A DNA stretch of 64,000 nucleotides from assembly GCA_020438355.1 (NCBI GenBank), contig JAGQUT010000006.1:62001-126000 (forward strand). The letters run 5' to 3'. Source of the DNA: Solirubrobacterales bacterium. GTDB lineage: Bacteria; Actinomycetota; Thermoleophilia; Solirubrobacterales; 70-9. The stretch's first letter is position 1. Each line of letters opens with the position of its first letter. The notes below the pieces were generated by a model that saw only the letters and a list, made by a program, of their open reading frames with translations, was not told where the DNA came from and searched no databases. Shown here in pieces: positions 42,314-52,138 of the stretch. Both the position numbers and the translations under genes were made by a program.

Positions 42314-44311
42314 ATGCCGGAACCAGTAGAAAGGCGATCAGGCCAGCGCTACATGCCGGGCCTGGATGGCCTCCGCGCGATCGCGGTCATGGCCGTGATC
42401 GCCTACCACCTCCAGGTCGGGTTCACCCCTGGCGGCCTGCTCGGCGTCGGCGTGTTCTTCACCCTCTCCGGTTACCTGATCACCGACATCCTGCTCGAAG
42501 GCTGGGTGACCCGGAAGCTCAGCCTCAAGAACTTCTGGCTCGCCAGAGCCCGTCGTCTGCTCCCGGCCCTGTTCGTAATGCTGGCTGTCGTGCTCCTGTG
42601 GGTCTGGATCGGAAACCCCGATCTGATCGACACGCTCAGGGGGGAGACGATCTCCTCGATCTTCTTCGTCGAAAACTGGTGGGCGATCGGCCAGGACATG
42701 TCCTACTTCGACCGTTTCGGCGCGCCGTCCCCGCTCAGTCACCTCTGGTCGCTGGCGGTCGAAGAGCAGTTCTACATCGTCTGGCCCTGGCTCCTCTTGC
42801 TGTTGCTCAAGATCTCCCCGGCCAAGGACCACGGCAAGCGGGCCCGGCGCGAGCGTATCCGTCCCAACCTCGCGATCATCACCCTGTTTCTCGCGTTCAT
42901 CTCGGCCGTCCTGATGGCGGTTCTCTACTCACCCGGTTTCGACACCAACCGGGTCTACCTGGGTACCGACACCAGAGCGTTTGCCCTCCTGTTCGGCGCC
43001 GCCCTTGCAATGGTCTGGCCGAGCCGCCGGCTGGACCGGAACCTCCCCTTCAAGGCGAGAAGGAACATGGACCTGCTCGGGGTCGGCGCCCTCCTGGTCA
43101 TCTTCATTCTGATCTGGCAGACCTCTGAGTTCTCACCCTTCCTCTATCGAGGCGGGATGGTCATCCTTGCTATCGCCACGACCATCCTGGTCGCCGTGCT
43201 GGCCCACCCGTCAACCCGCCTCGGGCCGATCATCGGCTGCCGCCCGCTGCGCTGGATCGGTGTCCGCTCTTACGCGATCTACCTGTGGCAGCTGCCGATC
43301 ATCATCCTGACCACTCCATCTGGTGCGAACGGGTTCAGCCCGGTCCGGGCCATTCTCCAGGTCGGAGCCACCTTCGCGGTCGCCGCCCTCTCCTGGAAGT
43401 ACGTCGAAGACCCGGTCCGCAAAGGCGCCGTTGGCAGGCTCTGGAAGCGGTTCCGGGCGGGAGAGTTCAGCTGGAAGCGGCTCGGCCCCGAGGGCAAGGG
43501 GGGAACGGTGGCCGGTGGACTCCTGGTCCTCATCCTGCTCCTGGCGATGGTCGGTGTCGCTCCTTCGAGTCCGATCGCTCCGATCGCCGTGAAGGGCGGA
43601 GAAGGAGAAGCCGCCGTGAAACAGATCGCCACGGCGTCCCCGGTCGCCAAGACCGTGATCAGCCCCGAGGAACGGGACGAGTTCCCGAAGAGCCTCTGCG
43701 ACTCGGTCGCCTACATCGGTGACTCGACCTCGGTCGGATTGATGGACCCCGCCTACCTCTCACCCGAATACAGGATCGACGCCCGGCTCAAGGAAGTCGG
43801 TGTGTACGAACAGCGGATCGACATTTCGGGTGCCCGATCCTCGGTCGAGGAGGTCAACGGTATGCCGAATGCGGTCGACGCGGCCCAGGCGATCGCAGAC
43901 GAAGGATTCGACGGTTGCTGGATCTACGCGATGGGCACCAACGACACCGCCAACGTGGCCGTCGGGTCGACGATCGGCATGCGGGAGAGGATCGATCGCC
44001 TGATGGCCGTCGCCGACGGCGACCCTGTGCTCTGGATCAATGTCCGCACCCTCAACCCCGGCAACCCCGCCTACTCCGAAGCGAACATGCAGGCCTGGGA
44101 TGACGAGCTGCTCGACGCCTGCGAGACCTACCCGAACATGCGCATCTACGACTGGGCCAACAGGGTCAAGGACGAATGGTTCATTGACGACGGCATTCAC
44201 TTCACCACCGAGGGCTACCAGGTGAGGGCGCAGGCGATCGCCAACGCAGTGCCGAAATCCTTCGGCATCTGGTCAAGCTTCTGGAACCAGAGCGGCTGCC
44301 TGGTCAGCTGA
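42314..44311 (+). CDS. Acyltransferase 3/SGNH fusion (OafA-like envelope O-acyltransferase)
   Basis: 665 residues. The N-terminal acyltransferase-3 domain (about 10-390, ten spans) has the catalytic AVMAVIAYHLQVGF His and FFTLSGYLI. After another span (about 398-415), an extracytoplasmic SGNH hydrolase domain (about 455-650) has YIGDSTS, MGTNDTAN and DDGIHFTTEGY, the Ser, Asn and Asp-His of the catalytic set. Such fusions pass an acetyl group across the membrane and place it on peptidoglycan, teichoic acid or polysaccharide. The acceptor is unknown. Confidence 0.92.
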   Translation: MPEPVERRSGQRYMPGLDGLRAIAVMAVIAYHLQVGFTPGGLLGVGVFFTLSGYLITDILLEGWVTRKLSLKNFWLARARRLLPALFVMLAVVLLWVWIGNPDLIDTLRGETISSIFFVENWWAIGQDMSYFDRFGAPSPLSHLWSLAVEEQFYIVWPWLLLLLLKISPAKDHGKRARRERIRPNLAIITLFLAFISAVLMAVLYSPGFDTNRVYLGTDTRAFALLFGAALAMVWPSRRLDRNLPFKARRNMDLLGVGALLVIFILIWQTSEFSPFLYRGGMVILAIATTILVAVLAHPSTRLGPIIGCRPLRWIGVRSYAIYLWQLPIIILTTPSGANGFSPVRAILQVGATFAVAALSWKYVEDPVRKGAVGRLWKRFRAGEFSWKRLGPEGKGGTVAGGLLVLILLLAMVGVAPSSPIAPIAVKGGEGEAAVKQIATASPVAKTVISPEERDEFPKSLCDSVAYIGDSTSVGLMDPAYLSPEYRIDARLKEVGVYEQRIDISGARSSVEEVNGMPNAVDAAQAIADEGFDGCWIYAMGTNDTANVAVGSTIGMRERIDRLMAVADGDPVLWINVRTLNPGNPAYSEANMQAWDDELLDACETYPNMRIYDWANRVKDEWFIDDGIHFTTEGYQVRAQAIANAVPKSFGIWSSFWNQSGCLVS

Positions 44312-44376
44312 CCGGCACCTCAGGTTTCGCCAGCACTTCGCGCGCGCTCCGATCCTCCATCTCGCTCTGATCGTGG

Positions 44377-45252
44377 CTAGTCTTGGGTCTGGTCCGAGCG
44401 GGGAACGACCAGTACGGCCGAAGCCGCATGGTTGACAACGTCTGAAGAGACCGAGCCGAGCAGTACCCGGCGAACTGGTCCGTAAGCCCGGGAGCCGAGG
44501 CAGAGCAGGTCCAGGGCAGCGGAGGCCTCGGCCAGCTGGATCGGGGCGGTTCCCTCGAGCAGCACCTTCTGTGTGGTCAGACGATCGGGAACCACCGCGG
44601 CCATCTCGTCGAGGAGCAGGCTCGCTGCTTCATGGGTCGCCTCTGCCATCTCGGCCAGGGGATAGGTGGCCCCCCAGCGGCCCCACTCGTCGGCGAACCC
44701 TGCGGCAACGGAGAGCAGCTGGAAATCCGAACCGTCTGCCGCGAGCTCGATCGCGGTCTCGGCCGCCAGCCGCGATTCCGGGGAGCCATCGATTCCTACC
44801 CCGATCCGCTCCAGCGAGGCGCGCTCCCGGAAGCCGTCCGGGGCAATCGCGACCGCGCAATCGCCCCCTGACATCAACTGACGTGCCTTGCGCCCGGCCC
44901 GGGTGTGACCTTCGGCAGCACGAGGGCTACTGCCGACGATGACCAGATCAGCGCCGGTCCGGTCGGCTACCGAACTCAGTCCGTGCGAAGCCGATGAGGA
45001 CTGCTCTACCTCGAAGGTCGCGCCGACCCGGTCCGCCACAGCCTCCAGGCTGGCCCGGGCTTTGTCGGTCAGCTCCGTGTAGGCCTCGGCAGGAAGGGCG
45101 GGAACGATGCTGCCGCCGACCGGATGGGGAACAACCGAGGCGAGCACGAGTTCGGCGCCGGAGCGGTTGGCAATCAACTCTCCGAGCGCCAGGGCATCTT
45201 CTGCGTGCTCGCCGCCATCATGGCCGACGAGAACGCGGGTGAATTTGGCCAT
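44377..45252 (-). CDS. Tandem universal stress protein (UspA)
   Basis: 291 residues with two Usp domains. The first is about 1-143 (TRVLVGHDGGEHAEDALALG, ending GSSPRAAEGHTRAG, CAVAIAP). The second is about 150-290, with ATP loop LGSRAYGPVRRVLLGSVSSD. Gly-x2-Gly-x9-Gly-Ser/Thr patterns in both suggest nucleotide binding. ATG 45252 is preceded by GATCAT at six bases. Role in stress survival is by family only. Confidence 0.9.
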   Translation of the reverse strand: MAKFTRVLVGHDGGEHAEDALALGELIANRSGAELVLASVVPHPVGGSIVPALPAEAYTELTDKARASLEAVADRVGATFEVEQSSSASHGLSSVADRTGADLVIVGSSPRAAEGHTRAGRKARQLMSGGDCAVAIAPDGFRERASLERIGVGIDGSPESRLAAETAIELAADGSDFQLLSVAAGFADEWGRWGATYPLAEMAEATHEAASLLLDEMAAVVPDRLTTQKVLLEGTAPIQLAEASAALDLLCLGSRAYGPVRRVLLGSVSSDVVNHAASAVLVVPRSDQTQD

Positions 45253-45302
45253 GACCCCATGATCACTCCGGAACCGCCCGGGCGCAAGGGGGGAAACCAC
45301 TG

Positions 45303-45321
45303 AAAAGGCCCGGAGCGGGCC
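45303..45321 (-). terminator. Intrinsic terminator of ettA
   Basis: GGCCCG (45307-45312), loop GAG and CGGGCC (45316-45321), with AAAA at 45303-45306 giving UUUU on the minus-strand transcript. It lies just past the ettA stop at 45326. Confidence 0.7.
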
Positions 45322-45325
45322 CGGG

Positions 45326-46975
45326 CTACCGGGTCAGCCGCTTGTAGGTGATTCGGTGGGGCCGGTCCGCCTCGGCTCCGAGACGGTTGCGACGGTTCTC
45401 CTCGTAGGCCTCGAGGTTGCCTTCGAACCAGACGACCTGCGAGTCGCCCTCGAAGGCCAGGATGTGGGTCGCGACCCGGTCGAGGAACCAGCGATCATGG
45501 GAGATCACCACCGCGCAGCCGGCGAAGTTCAGCAGCGCCTCTTCGAGGGCACGGAGGGTGTCGACGTCGAGGTCGTTGGTCGGCTCGTCGAGCAGCAGCA
45601 GGTTGCCCCCGGTCTTGAGCAGTTTTGCCAGGTGGACCCGGTTGCGCTCGCCACCGGAAAGGACACCGACCTTGCGCTGCTGGTCGGAGCCCTTGAAGTT
45701 GAACCCGCCGACATAGGCACGCGAGTTCATCTTCATCGAGCCGACCGTGATGTTCTCGTCACCATCCGAGATCTCTTCCCAGACTGTCTTGTCGGGATCA
45801 AGCGCATCCCGGGACTGGTCGACGTAGGCCAGCTGCACTGTCTCTCCAAGCCGGATCGAGCCGCCGTCCGGCTCTTCGTCTCCGACGATCATCCGGAAGA
45901 GTGTGGTCTTGCCGGCACCGTTAGGACCGATGATCCCGACGATTCCGGCTGGTGGCAGCTTGAACGAAAGGTCCTCGATCAGGAGCTTGTCGCCAAACCC
46001 CTTGGTCAGGTGTTCGGCGTCGATCACCACGTTCCCGAGGCGATCGCCGGCCGGAATGTGGATCTGGACCTGGTCCAGCTTCACGTTCTTCTCTTCGGCC
46101 AGCAATTCCTCGTATCGGGCAAGGCGTGCCTTGGATTTCTTTCGGCGGCCCTTCGGGTTCTCGCGTACCCACTCGAGCTCGGAGGCGATCGTCTTGGCGC
46201 GGGCGGACTCCTGCTTTTCCTCCTGGGCCAGCCGGGCCTGCTTCTGCTCGAGCCACGAGCTGTAGTTGCCTTCGAAAGGAATGCCGCGGCCGCGATCGAG
46301 TTCCAGGATCCAGCCAGCCACATTGTCAAGGAAGTACCGGTCGTGGGTCACTGCGACAACGGTGCCGGGGTACTCCTCGAGATGACGCTCGAGCCAGGCG
46401 ACGGATTCGGCATCCAGATGGTTTGTCGGCTCGTCGAGAAGCAGCAGGTCGGGCTTCGATAGCAACAGGCGACAGAGCGCGACCCGGCGACGTTCACCGC
46501 CGGAGAGGTTTGTCACGTCGGCGTCTCCTGGAGGCAGGCGCAGCGCATCCATCGCCGTGTCCAGCATCGTGTCGAGATTCCAGGCATCGACCGCGTCGAT
46601 CTTCGCCTGGAGCTTCCCGAACTCGTCTGCCGTCTCATCGGAGTAGTTGGCTGCCAGTTCGTTGAAACGGTCGAGCAGGTCCTTGATTTCGCGCACCCCG
46701 TCCTCGACGTTGCCACGGACGTCCTTGGTCTCGTCGAGATGCGGCTCCTGCTCCAGCATCCCCACCGTCGCACCCTCGCGCAGGCGGGCCTCGCCCTTGA
46801 ACTCGGTGTCCGTCCCGGCCATGATCCGCAGCAGGGAGGACTTGCCGGCTCCGTTCGCGCCAAGGATCCCGATCTTGGCGCCGGGAAGGAAGTTCAGCGA
46901 GATGTCCTTGAGGACCTCCTTGTCGGGCGGGTGAACCCGGGAGACCTGGTACATGGTGAAGATGTAGTCAGCCAT
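45326..46975 (-). CDS. ettA: Energy-dependent translational throttle protein EttA
   Basis: 549 residues, ABC-F protein with two nucleotide-binding domains and no membrane span. Walker A loops are GANGAGKSS and GPNGAGKTT, signatures NLSGGERRR and VLSGGERNR, Walker [13 protein letters not shown] and [12 protein letters not shown]. The N-terminus [19 protein letters not shown] and the interdomain linker with LARYEELL are specific to EttA. It binds the ribosomal E site and gates entry into elongation according to ATP/ADP. ATG 46975 is preceded by TAACCT at seven bases. Confidence 0.96.
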   Translation of the reverse strand: MADYIFTMYQVSRVHPPDKEVLKDISLNFLPGAKIGILGANGAGKSSLLRIMAGTDTEFKGEARLREGATVGMLEQEPHLDETKDVRGNVEDGVREIKDLLDRFNELAANYSDETADEFGKLQAKIDAVDAWNLDTMLDTAMDALRLPPGDADVTNLSGGERRRVALCRLLLSKPDLLLLDEPTNHLDAESVAWLERHLEEYPGTVVAVTHDRYFLDNVAGWILELDRGRGIPFEGNYSSWLEQKQARLAQEEKQESARAKTIASELEWVRENPKGRRKKSKARLARYEELLAEEKNVKLDQVQIHIPAGDRLGNVVIDAEHLTKGFGDKLLIEDLSFKLPPAGIVGIIGPNGAGKTTLFRMIVGDEEPDGGSIRLGETVQLAYVDQSRDALDPDKTVWEEISDGDENITVGSMKMNSRAYVGGFNFKGSDQQRKVGVLSGGERNRVHLAKLLKTGGNLLLLDEPTNDLDVDTLRALEEALLNFAGCAVVISHDRWFLDRVATHILAFEGDSQVVWFEGNLEAYEENRRNRLGAEADRPHRITYKRLTR

Positions 46976-46982
46976 TGCCGGG

Positions 46983-46988
46983 AGGTTA
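46983..46988 (-). promoter_or_regulatory. -10 hexamer TAACCT of ettA
   Basis: Read on the minus strand, seven bases before ATG 46975; no ribosome binding site is present. Confidence 0.48.
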
Positions 46989-47017
46989 TTGCAGTTGGGA
47001 GGCCGGGACTTCTGGGT

Positions 47018-47023
47018 TAGGCT
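47018..47023 (+). promoter_or_regulatory. -10 hexamer TAGGCT of the surface-protein gene
   Basis: Placed 33 bases before ATG 47057, with GGGGGAGTGG directly before that ATG, so this is a leadered, Shine-Dalgarno promoter unlike most in the window. Confidence 0.45.
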
Positions 47024-47056
47024 CGGATTACACAGCCGAGGATGTAGGGGGAGTGG

Positions 47057-47821
47057 ATGAGTGAGTCGACGAGAAGTCCGGAGACCGGCAGGAGGGGCCC
47101 GTCAGCCTCGATGATCGTCGCGATCGTCGCCTTGATGGTTGCGCTGGGCGGCACGAGCTACGCCGCACTGAACCTTCCGAAGGGATCCGTGGGGCCGAAG
47201 CAGCTCCGGAAGAATGCCGTCAACTCCGCGAAAGTGAAGAATCGCTCCCTCCTGGCAAAGGACTTCAGGAAGGGACAACTACCGAGGGGTGCGACCGGTC
47301 CGGCCGGTCCGATCGAAGGAACCCCGGCCGGAGGCTCACTGTCAGGCACTTACCCCAATCCGGCCATCGCGGCTGGTGCGGTCGGGCCGGATCAACTCGC
47401 CCAGGCACCTGCCGCCCGTGCCCTTTCCAGCATCGTCCAGAACACCGAGGATTCGACCAACGTGGTTTTCTCCTTGAGCGGAGCAACCCTCAACCAGGGC
47501 GACTTGTTCTCGAACGAGGAAGACGCGCTCGTTATTACAAGACCGGGGATATACGTAATCACCGGGATGGTCGCCTGGCAAGGCAGCGCGACTGGCCAGC
47601 GTCAGACCCGGATCCTTCTCAACGGCCAAACCAGGGTCGGCGAGTCGACCACACCGGGCACCACAGGGACCGAGAGGCAGACAGTCAGCATGGTGGACCG
47701 TCTCGAGGCGGGCGATCGAATCCAGTTGGGCGGCTTTCAGCAATCAGGTGGCAACCTGACGACCATCGTCGGTACTGGCCAGGGAGCTGTTCAGCTGACG
47801 GGAACCTGGGTCGGACCCTGA
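47057..47821 (+). CDS. Solirubrobacterales-type surface protein with C1q-like end
   Basis: 254 residues. A cytoplasmic stub is followed by one span ([20 protein letters not shown], about 18-37). Then comes the block [20 protein letters not shown], a short collagen-like GATGPAGP and [18 protein letters not shown]. The last 130 residues form a beta-rich domain reminiscent of C1q/TNF trimers ([31 protein letters not shown]). I know the N-terminal block as recurrent in Thermoleophilia proteins. Probably an extracellular trimeric protein; function unknown. Confidence 0.82.
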   Translation: MSESTRSPETGRRGPSASMIVAIVALMVALGGTSYAALNLPKGSVGPKQLRKNAVNSAKVKNRSLLAKDFRKGQLPRGATGPAGPIEGTPAGGSLSGTYPNPAIAAGAVGPDQLAQAPAARALSSIVQNTEDSTNVVFSLSGATLNQGDLFSNEEDALVITRPGIYVITGMVAWQGSATGQRQTRILLNGQTRVGESTTPGTTGTERQTVSMVDRLEAGDRIQLGGFQQSGGNLTTIVGTGQGAVQLTGTWVGP

Positions 47822-47840
47822 CCCCGGCTGGCTTTTGACA

Positions 47841-47885
47841 CGAAATACGAGTTATCGGCGAATAGCGCCGATAGCTCGTATTTCG
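47841..47885. terminator. Large 20-bp stem-loop between convergent genes
   Basis: Arms 47841-47860 and 47866-47885 pair over 20 bases with one G-T wobble and a five-base loop (AATAG). It is AT-richer than its surroundings. There is no T-tract on either side, so it could serve as a two-way terminator or RNA 3' stabiliser, or be a dispersed repeat. Confidence 0.55.
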
Positions 47886-47940
47886 AGTGAATGTCGCGAC
47901 CCGGTCCGCTCTGCAGCCGGCTCGAGGCCGGAGCCTGAGC

Positions 47941-49131
47941 TCAGGCGGCCGGCTTCTCGTACACGGTGACCACTGCGGCTCCGCCGAGGCCGATGTTGTG
48001 CTGGAGGGCCTTGTCGGCGCCATCGACCTGTCGTGCGTCGGCGTCGCCGCGCAGCTGCCAGGTCAGCTCCGAGCACTGGGCCAGGCCGGTCGCGCCAAGC
48101 GGGTGGCCCTTCGAGATCAGGCCACCTGACGGATTGACGACGGTGCTGCCGCCATAGGTGGTCGCTTCCGCGTCCACGAGTTCGTGGCCGTGACCCTTCT
48201 CTGCCAGGCCGAGCGCCTCGTAGGTGATCAGTTCGTTGGCCGAAAAGCAGTCGTGAAGCTCTACCACGTCAACCTCGTCAATCCCGGTCCCGGCTTCGCC
48301 CAGTGCCTGCTCGGCGGCGAGGCGGCTCATCTCGTAGCCGACCAGGCTGATCGCGCTGTCGTCATCGAAGGTTGCCCGGGTATCGGTGACCAGGGCCTGT
48401 CCGGTGATCTCGATCGCCTTGTCCCAGAGGTCGTGCTCGTCGACGAACTTCTCCGATGCGACGATCGCCGCGCCCGATCCGTCCGAGGTCGGCGAGCACT
48501 GAAGCTTGGTCAGCGGGGCGTAGATCTCGGGTGCTCCCTGGATCTGTTCCAGGGTGTACTCGTCCTGGAACTGGGCGTACGGGTTGTTCACCGAGTGCTT
48601 GTGATTCTTGTAGCCGATCCAGGCGAAGTGCTCCGGCTTCGAGCCGTACTTCTCCATGTGTTCACGCCCGGCCGCGCCGAAGATCTGGGGCGCCGGCGGC
48701 GCGTCCTCCCAGTCGCGAAGCTGGGTCAGCTCGATGAAGTGCTTGTCGAGCGGCTGGGTGCGGTCCGTGTACTTCGCACCGAGCGAACCCTTTTCCATCT
48801 TCTCGAAGCCGAGCGCGAGAGCGCAGTCGGCGAGGCCGCCCTTGACCGACTGGCGGGCCAGGTAGAGCGCCGAGGAGCCGGTCGAGCAGTTGTTGTTGAC
48901 GTTGACGATCGGGATGCCGCTGAGCCCGAGCCCGTAGACGGCCCTCTCACCGGAGGTCGACTCGCCGTAGCAGTAGCCGACGTAGGCGCTTTCGACATCG
49001 TCATAGGAGATTCCCGCATCCTCGAGAGCCTTGGTGCCGGCCTCGACGGCCCAGTCCGGGTAGTCGCCTTCCTTGGTCCCGGGCTTGTCGAACTTGGTCA
49101 TGCCGACGCCGATTACGAAAGTGCGATTCAT
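47941..49131 (-). CDS. SCP-type thiolase/lipid-transfer thiolase
   Basis: 396 residues. The acyl-accepting Cys is in [17 protein letters not shown], and the general-base His in [17 protein letters not shown], with [14 protein letters not shown] in between. The wording matches SCPx-type thiolases, which cleave branched or steroid-side-chain 3-oxoacyl-CoA. The second active-site Cys of classical thiolases is not seen, as expected for this subgroup. ATG 49131 has GAGGAG nine bases upstream. It lies 13 bases behind the DHA2 carrier gene and may share its transcript. Confidence 0.9.
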   Translation of the reverse strand: MNRTFVIGVGMTKFDKPGTKEGDYPDWAVEAGTKALEDAGISYDDVESAYVGYCYGESTSGERAVYGLGLSGIPIVNVNNNCSTGSSALYLARQSVKGGLADCALALGFEKMEKGSLGAKYTDRTQPLDKHFIELTQLRDWEDAPPAPQIFGAAGREHMEKYGSKPEHFAWIGYKNHKHSVNNPYAQFQDEYTLEQIQGAPEIYAPLTKLQCSPTSDGSGAAIVASEKFVDEHDLWDKAIEITGQALVTDTRATFDDDSAISLVGYEMSRLAAEQALGEAGTGIDEVDVVELHDCFSANELITYEALGLAEKGHGHELVDAEATTYGGSTVVNPSGGLISKGHPLGATGLAQCSELTWQLRGDADARQVDGADKALQHNIGLGGAAVVTVYEKPAA

Positions 49132-49144
49132 CTGCTGTAGCTCC

Positions 49145-50746
49145 TCAGTTGGTTGCCGGGGCGGCCTTGGCCGCATCCTCGGCATGGAATTCTGCCAGCA
49201 GTTCGTTCTCGGGGTCCTTCTTGGGGAAGGCGAAGAAGACGAGAGCGGCCCCGAGGATGATCGCGACGATGCCGACCAGGTAGGCGGAATCGCTGCCGTT
49301 CAGGAACGCGGTTTGTGCTGCCTTCACGATCTGAGGTGCGTACTGCGGATGCTGTTCGGCGACCGTGACGGCGCTGCCGAAGGAACGTTCGAGCTGGGTC
49401 TGCACCGAGTCGCTGACCTTCTTTGTGGCTTCCGGGTTGCCGGCGATCTGGGAGGCGAAAGAGCTTGCGTATGAAGCGGTCAGAACCGACCCCAGGATCG
49501 ACTGCATCAGGGCGCCGCCGAGATCCCTCTGAAGGTCCGCCGTACCTGAGGCCATTCCGGCCCGGTGAACGGGCACGGAGCCGGTCAGGGAGTTCGACGA
49601 TGGGGTACCGGCCAGACCGACTCCGATCCCGACCGGAAGGTAGCCGAGCAGGACCTGCCAGTACGAAGCGTTTTCGTCCCAGAGCGTGAGCATGAAGATG
49701 AAGCCGATCAGGCAGAAAAAGAAGCCGCAGAGAAGGGTGAACCGTGATCCGTGAGACTGGACGAGCTTGGCCGAGCGTGGTGCCGCGACGATCATGCCCA
49801 GAGCGGCGGGCAGGATCGCCAGGCCGGCGTCGAGGGTTGAGTACTCGAGCACGTTCTGCAGGTACTGCTGGCCGATGAACATCGCGGCCATCAGGGTTCC
49901 GAAGACGATGATGCCAGCTGTGCCTGCGACCCAGAAGGTCCTCCGGGACGCGATCTTGAGGTCGTAGAGCGGATTGCCGACCCGCCCCTGACGGCGCTGC
50001 TGGAGGAAGAAGGCGATGCCCGCCGCGACCCCGATGACGATCAGCGCGATGGTGGTCGAGCCGTAGCCGGGCATCGAGACGAAGTTGATCGCCAGGACGA
50101 TGCCGCCGACCATGAGGATCGAGAAGATGCCGCCGAGGTTGTCGACCGGGTCGGTCGTTTCGTTGACGTGAGCGGGGACGAACTTGATCGCCATGACCAG
50201 GGCGATCAGGGCGAGCGGGAGGGTGATCAGGAATACGGAGCCCCAGTCGAAATGTTCCAGGAGCGCTCCGGAAACGGCCGGACCAAGCGCGGAGATGCCA
50301 CCCCCGATGCCGGACCAGAGCGCGATCGCCCTGGTCTTCTTGGCCCCCGACCAGAGAGCCGTGATCAGGGCAAGGGTGGTCGGGAACGCCATGCCGGCGG
50401 CCAGTCCGCCGATGAATCGGGCGACGAAGAGGATCTCGACGTTGGGGGCGAAACCGGCCAGGATAGCGGCGGGGATCGCGACCGTTGTGCCGATGATCAG
50501 CATCATCTTTCGCCCGTAACGGTCGCCGAGCGCTCCCAGGTAGAGGACCGAGGACGCAAGCCCGAGCGAGAACCCGACCGCAACCAGGTTCAGGCCGGTC
50601 TGGCTCGCGTCGAGGTCCTTGCCGATGTCCGGCAAGGCGACGTTCGCGACGGCGAGGTTGAGGTTGGCGACCGCTGCGACGAGAATCAGGCTCAGCAGGA
50701 CGATTGCCGGCTTCTGCGGTGCACTCCCCTTATCGGTATTCGGCAT
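49145..50746 (-). CDS. DHA2-type major facilitator carrier
   Basis: 533 residues with 14 spans, typical of the EmrB/QacA drug:H+ antiporters. Visible motifs are [20 protein letters not shown] in span 1, the loop [14 protein letters not shown] (motif A) and [21 protein letters not shown] in span 5 (motif C). The C-terminus ends in a short soluble tail. The start ATG is preceded by TAAGAT at six bases, divergent from the DsbA-like gene. Substrate unknown; probably exports a hydrophobic compound. Confidence 0.9.
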   Translation of the reverse strand: MPNTDKGSAPQKPAIVLLSLILVAAVANLNLAVANVALPDIGKDLDASQTGLNLVAVGFSLGLASSVLYLGALGDRYGRKMMLIIGTTVAIPAAILAGFAPNVEILFVARFIGGLAAGMAFPTTLALITALWSGAKKTRAIALWSGIGGGISALGPAVSGALLEHFDWGSVFLITLPLALIALVMAIKFVPAHVNETTDPVDNLGGIFSILMVGGIVLAINFVSMPGYGSTTIALIVIGVAAGIAFFLQQRRQGRVGNPLYDLKIASRRTFWVAGTAGIIVFGTLMAAMFIGQQYLQNVLEYSTLDAGLAILPAALGMIVAAPRSAKLVQSHGSRFTLLCGFFFCLIGFIFMLTLWDENASYWQVLLGYLPVGIGVGLAGTPSSNSLTGSVPVHRAGMASGTADLQRDLGGALMQSILGSVLTASYASSFASQIAGNPEATKKVSDSVQTQLERSFGSAVTVAEQHPQYAPQIVKAAQTAFLNGSDSAYLVGIVAIILGAALVFFAFPKKDPENELLAEFHAEDAAKAAPATN

Positions 50747-50752
50747 GGCCGC

Positions 50753-50785
50753 ATCTTAGGCCGCGAACCAGCAGCACAATAGTCT
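50753..50785. promoter_or_regulatory. Divergent leaderless promoters of DHA2 carrier and DsbA-like gene
   Basis: TAAGAT on the minus strand (50758-50753) is six bases before ATG 50746. TAGTCT on the plus strand (50780-50785) is seven bases before GTG 50793. Confidence 0.55.
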
Positions 50786-50792
50786 GCATCGG

Positions 50793-51431
50793 GTGAAAGT
50801 CGAGATCTTCTCCGATATTGCCTGCCCCTTCTGTTACATCGGGATCGGCAACTTCGCCCGCGCCCTCGAGGCATCCGGAAAGAGGGAGGAAGTAGAGGTC
50901 ATCTGGCGGAGCTTTCAGCTTGATCCGTCCGCGCCGGCTCGCGCCGAAGGCGACCTCTACGACCACCTGACCCGGAAGTTCGGAGTGTCCCGGGATGAGG
51001 CCATGGCGATGAGCGAGCGGGTCATATCGATGGGCCACGAAACCGATATCGATTTCGAATTCGAGGACGCCTTTGCCGTGAACACGTTCGATGCCCACCG
51101 GCTGCTCAAGCTTGCCGCCAAAACCGGAGTCGAAACCGAGCTCGCCGAACTCTTGTTTGAGGCCTATTTCACCGGCTCAGCCGACCTTTCCGACCGCGGC
51201 GACCTGGTGAGGCTTGCGGTTGCTGCCGGAATCCCCGAGTCCAGCGCCCGGGAGGTCGCGGAGGGGGAGGACCTCGCCGACGAAGTCCGCTCGGACCAGA
51301 CTCTGGCTTCGGAGTTCGGGATCGCCGGCGTTCCCGCCTTCATCTTCGACCGCTCGACCGGGGTTTCAGGTGCCCAGCCACCCGAGCTGCTCCGCCGGGC
51401 AATCGATCAGGCCCTGGTGTCGGCCGCCTGA
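50793..51431 (+). CDS. DsbA-family oxidoreductase (FrnE-like)
   Basis: 212 residues, cytoplasmic, thioredoxin fold with a helical insertion. The active-site CPFC lies in VEIFSDIACPFCYIGIGNFA, and the cis-Pro loop is GIAGVPAFIFD. FrnE-type proteins act as disulfide or 2-hydroxychromene isomerases; they are often linked to polyketide or stress genes. The GTG start follows TAGTCT. The TetR-type gene follows 22 bases downstream. Confidence 0.9.
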   Translation: MKVEIFSDIACPFCYIGIGNFARALEASGKREEVEVIWRSFQLDPSAPARAEGDLYDHLTRKFGVSRDEAMAMSERVISMGHETDIDFEFEDAFAVNTFDAHRLLKLAAKTGVETELAELLFEAYFTGSADLSDRGDLVRLAVAAGIPESSAREVAEGEDLADEVRSDQTLASEFGIAGVPAFIFDRSTGVSGAQPPELLRRAIDQALVSAA

Positions 51432-51453
51432 CGGCAGAGCGGCAAACGCCAGG

Positions 51454-52095
51454 ATGCGAAATGCTGAACCCACAGTGACCCTGCGAGCGACAAAGCTCCA
51501 GTCCGCCCTGGCTGATCCGTCCGAGCCCCGGGATTCGGGTCCGCTGCGTGCGCTTCGACTCGGAATCAGCACCTTCATGGCCCGGGAGCGAATCGACATG
51601 TCAGCGATGGCGCGGCAGCTGGACATCAACCGCGCCACTCTTTATCGCTGGGTTGGATCGCGGGAGCAGTTCCTCGCCGAGATGATCTGGCAGCTCACGA
51701 TCAGCAGTCTGCATAGGCTCGAGCGCCAGATCCGTTCGACCGGACCTGACCGGGTCATCGACATCACAATCGAGTTCGCCGCCCAGGTGATCGACAACCC
51801 CGGAATGAAGCATTGGCTGGCGACCGAAGGAGAGTCGGCGATGGCCCTCCTTACGCGTAGCGAGGCCGGCTATCAGCCCCGGCTGATCGGCTGGGTCGAG
51901 GAGTCGATCGACGGCCAGGTCGAGTCGGGCTACATGCGATTGCCGGAGGGCGTTGAGTCACACGACCTGGCTTACGTGATCGAGCGGGTGATGGCGGGTT
52001 TCATCTACCTCGATCTGATCACCGGCGAGCAGCCCGATGCGAAGCGGGCCGAGCCGCTGCTCGGCATGCTGCTGCGCGGCACCGAACCCGTCTGA
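51454..52095 (+). CDS. TetR/AcrR-type transcriptional regulator (QsdR-like)
   Basis: 213 residues. The helix-turn-helix region is about 38-75 (IDMSAMARQLDINRATLYRW, followed by SREQFLAEMIW), and the rest is a helical ligand-binding domain that looks like the QsdR subgroup. Start uncertain: ATG 51454 is the first Met after the DsbA-like stop but lacks a clear ribosome binding site, and GTG near 51476 is possible. It may control the divergent or convergent neighbours, such as the haloalkane dehalogenase and DHA2 gene pair. Confidence 0.82.
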   Translation: MRNAEPTVTLRATKLQSALADPSEPRDSGPLRALRLGISTFMARERIDMSAMARQLDINRATLYRWVGSREQFLAEMIWQLTISSLHRLERQIRSTGPDRVIDITIEFAAQVIDNPGMKHWLATEGESAMALLTRSEAGYQPRLIGWVEESIDGQVESGYMRLPEGVESHDLAYVIERVMAGFIYLDLITGEQPDAKRAEPLLGMLLRGTEPV

Positions 52096-52138
52096 CCGGG
52101 GTTCCGGACCTGATCCCTGACCGGCAGGGCAGTCCCGC

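Noticed and set aside
41992-43128. 378-codon frame spanning the LtrA/acyltransferase junction
   Set aside because: It is the shifted frame of two well-supported genes, very rich in Arg and Pro.
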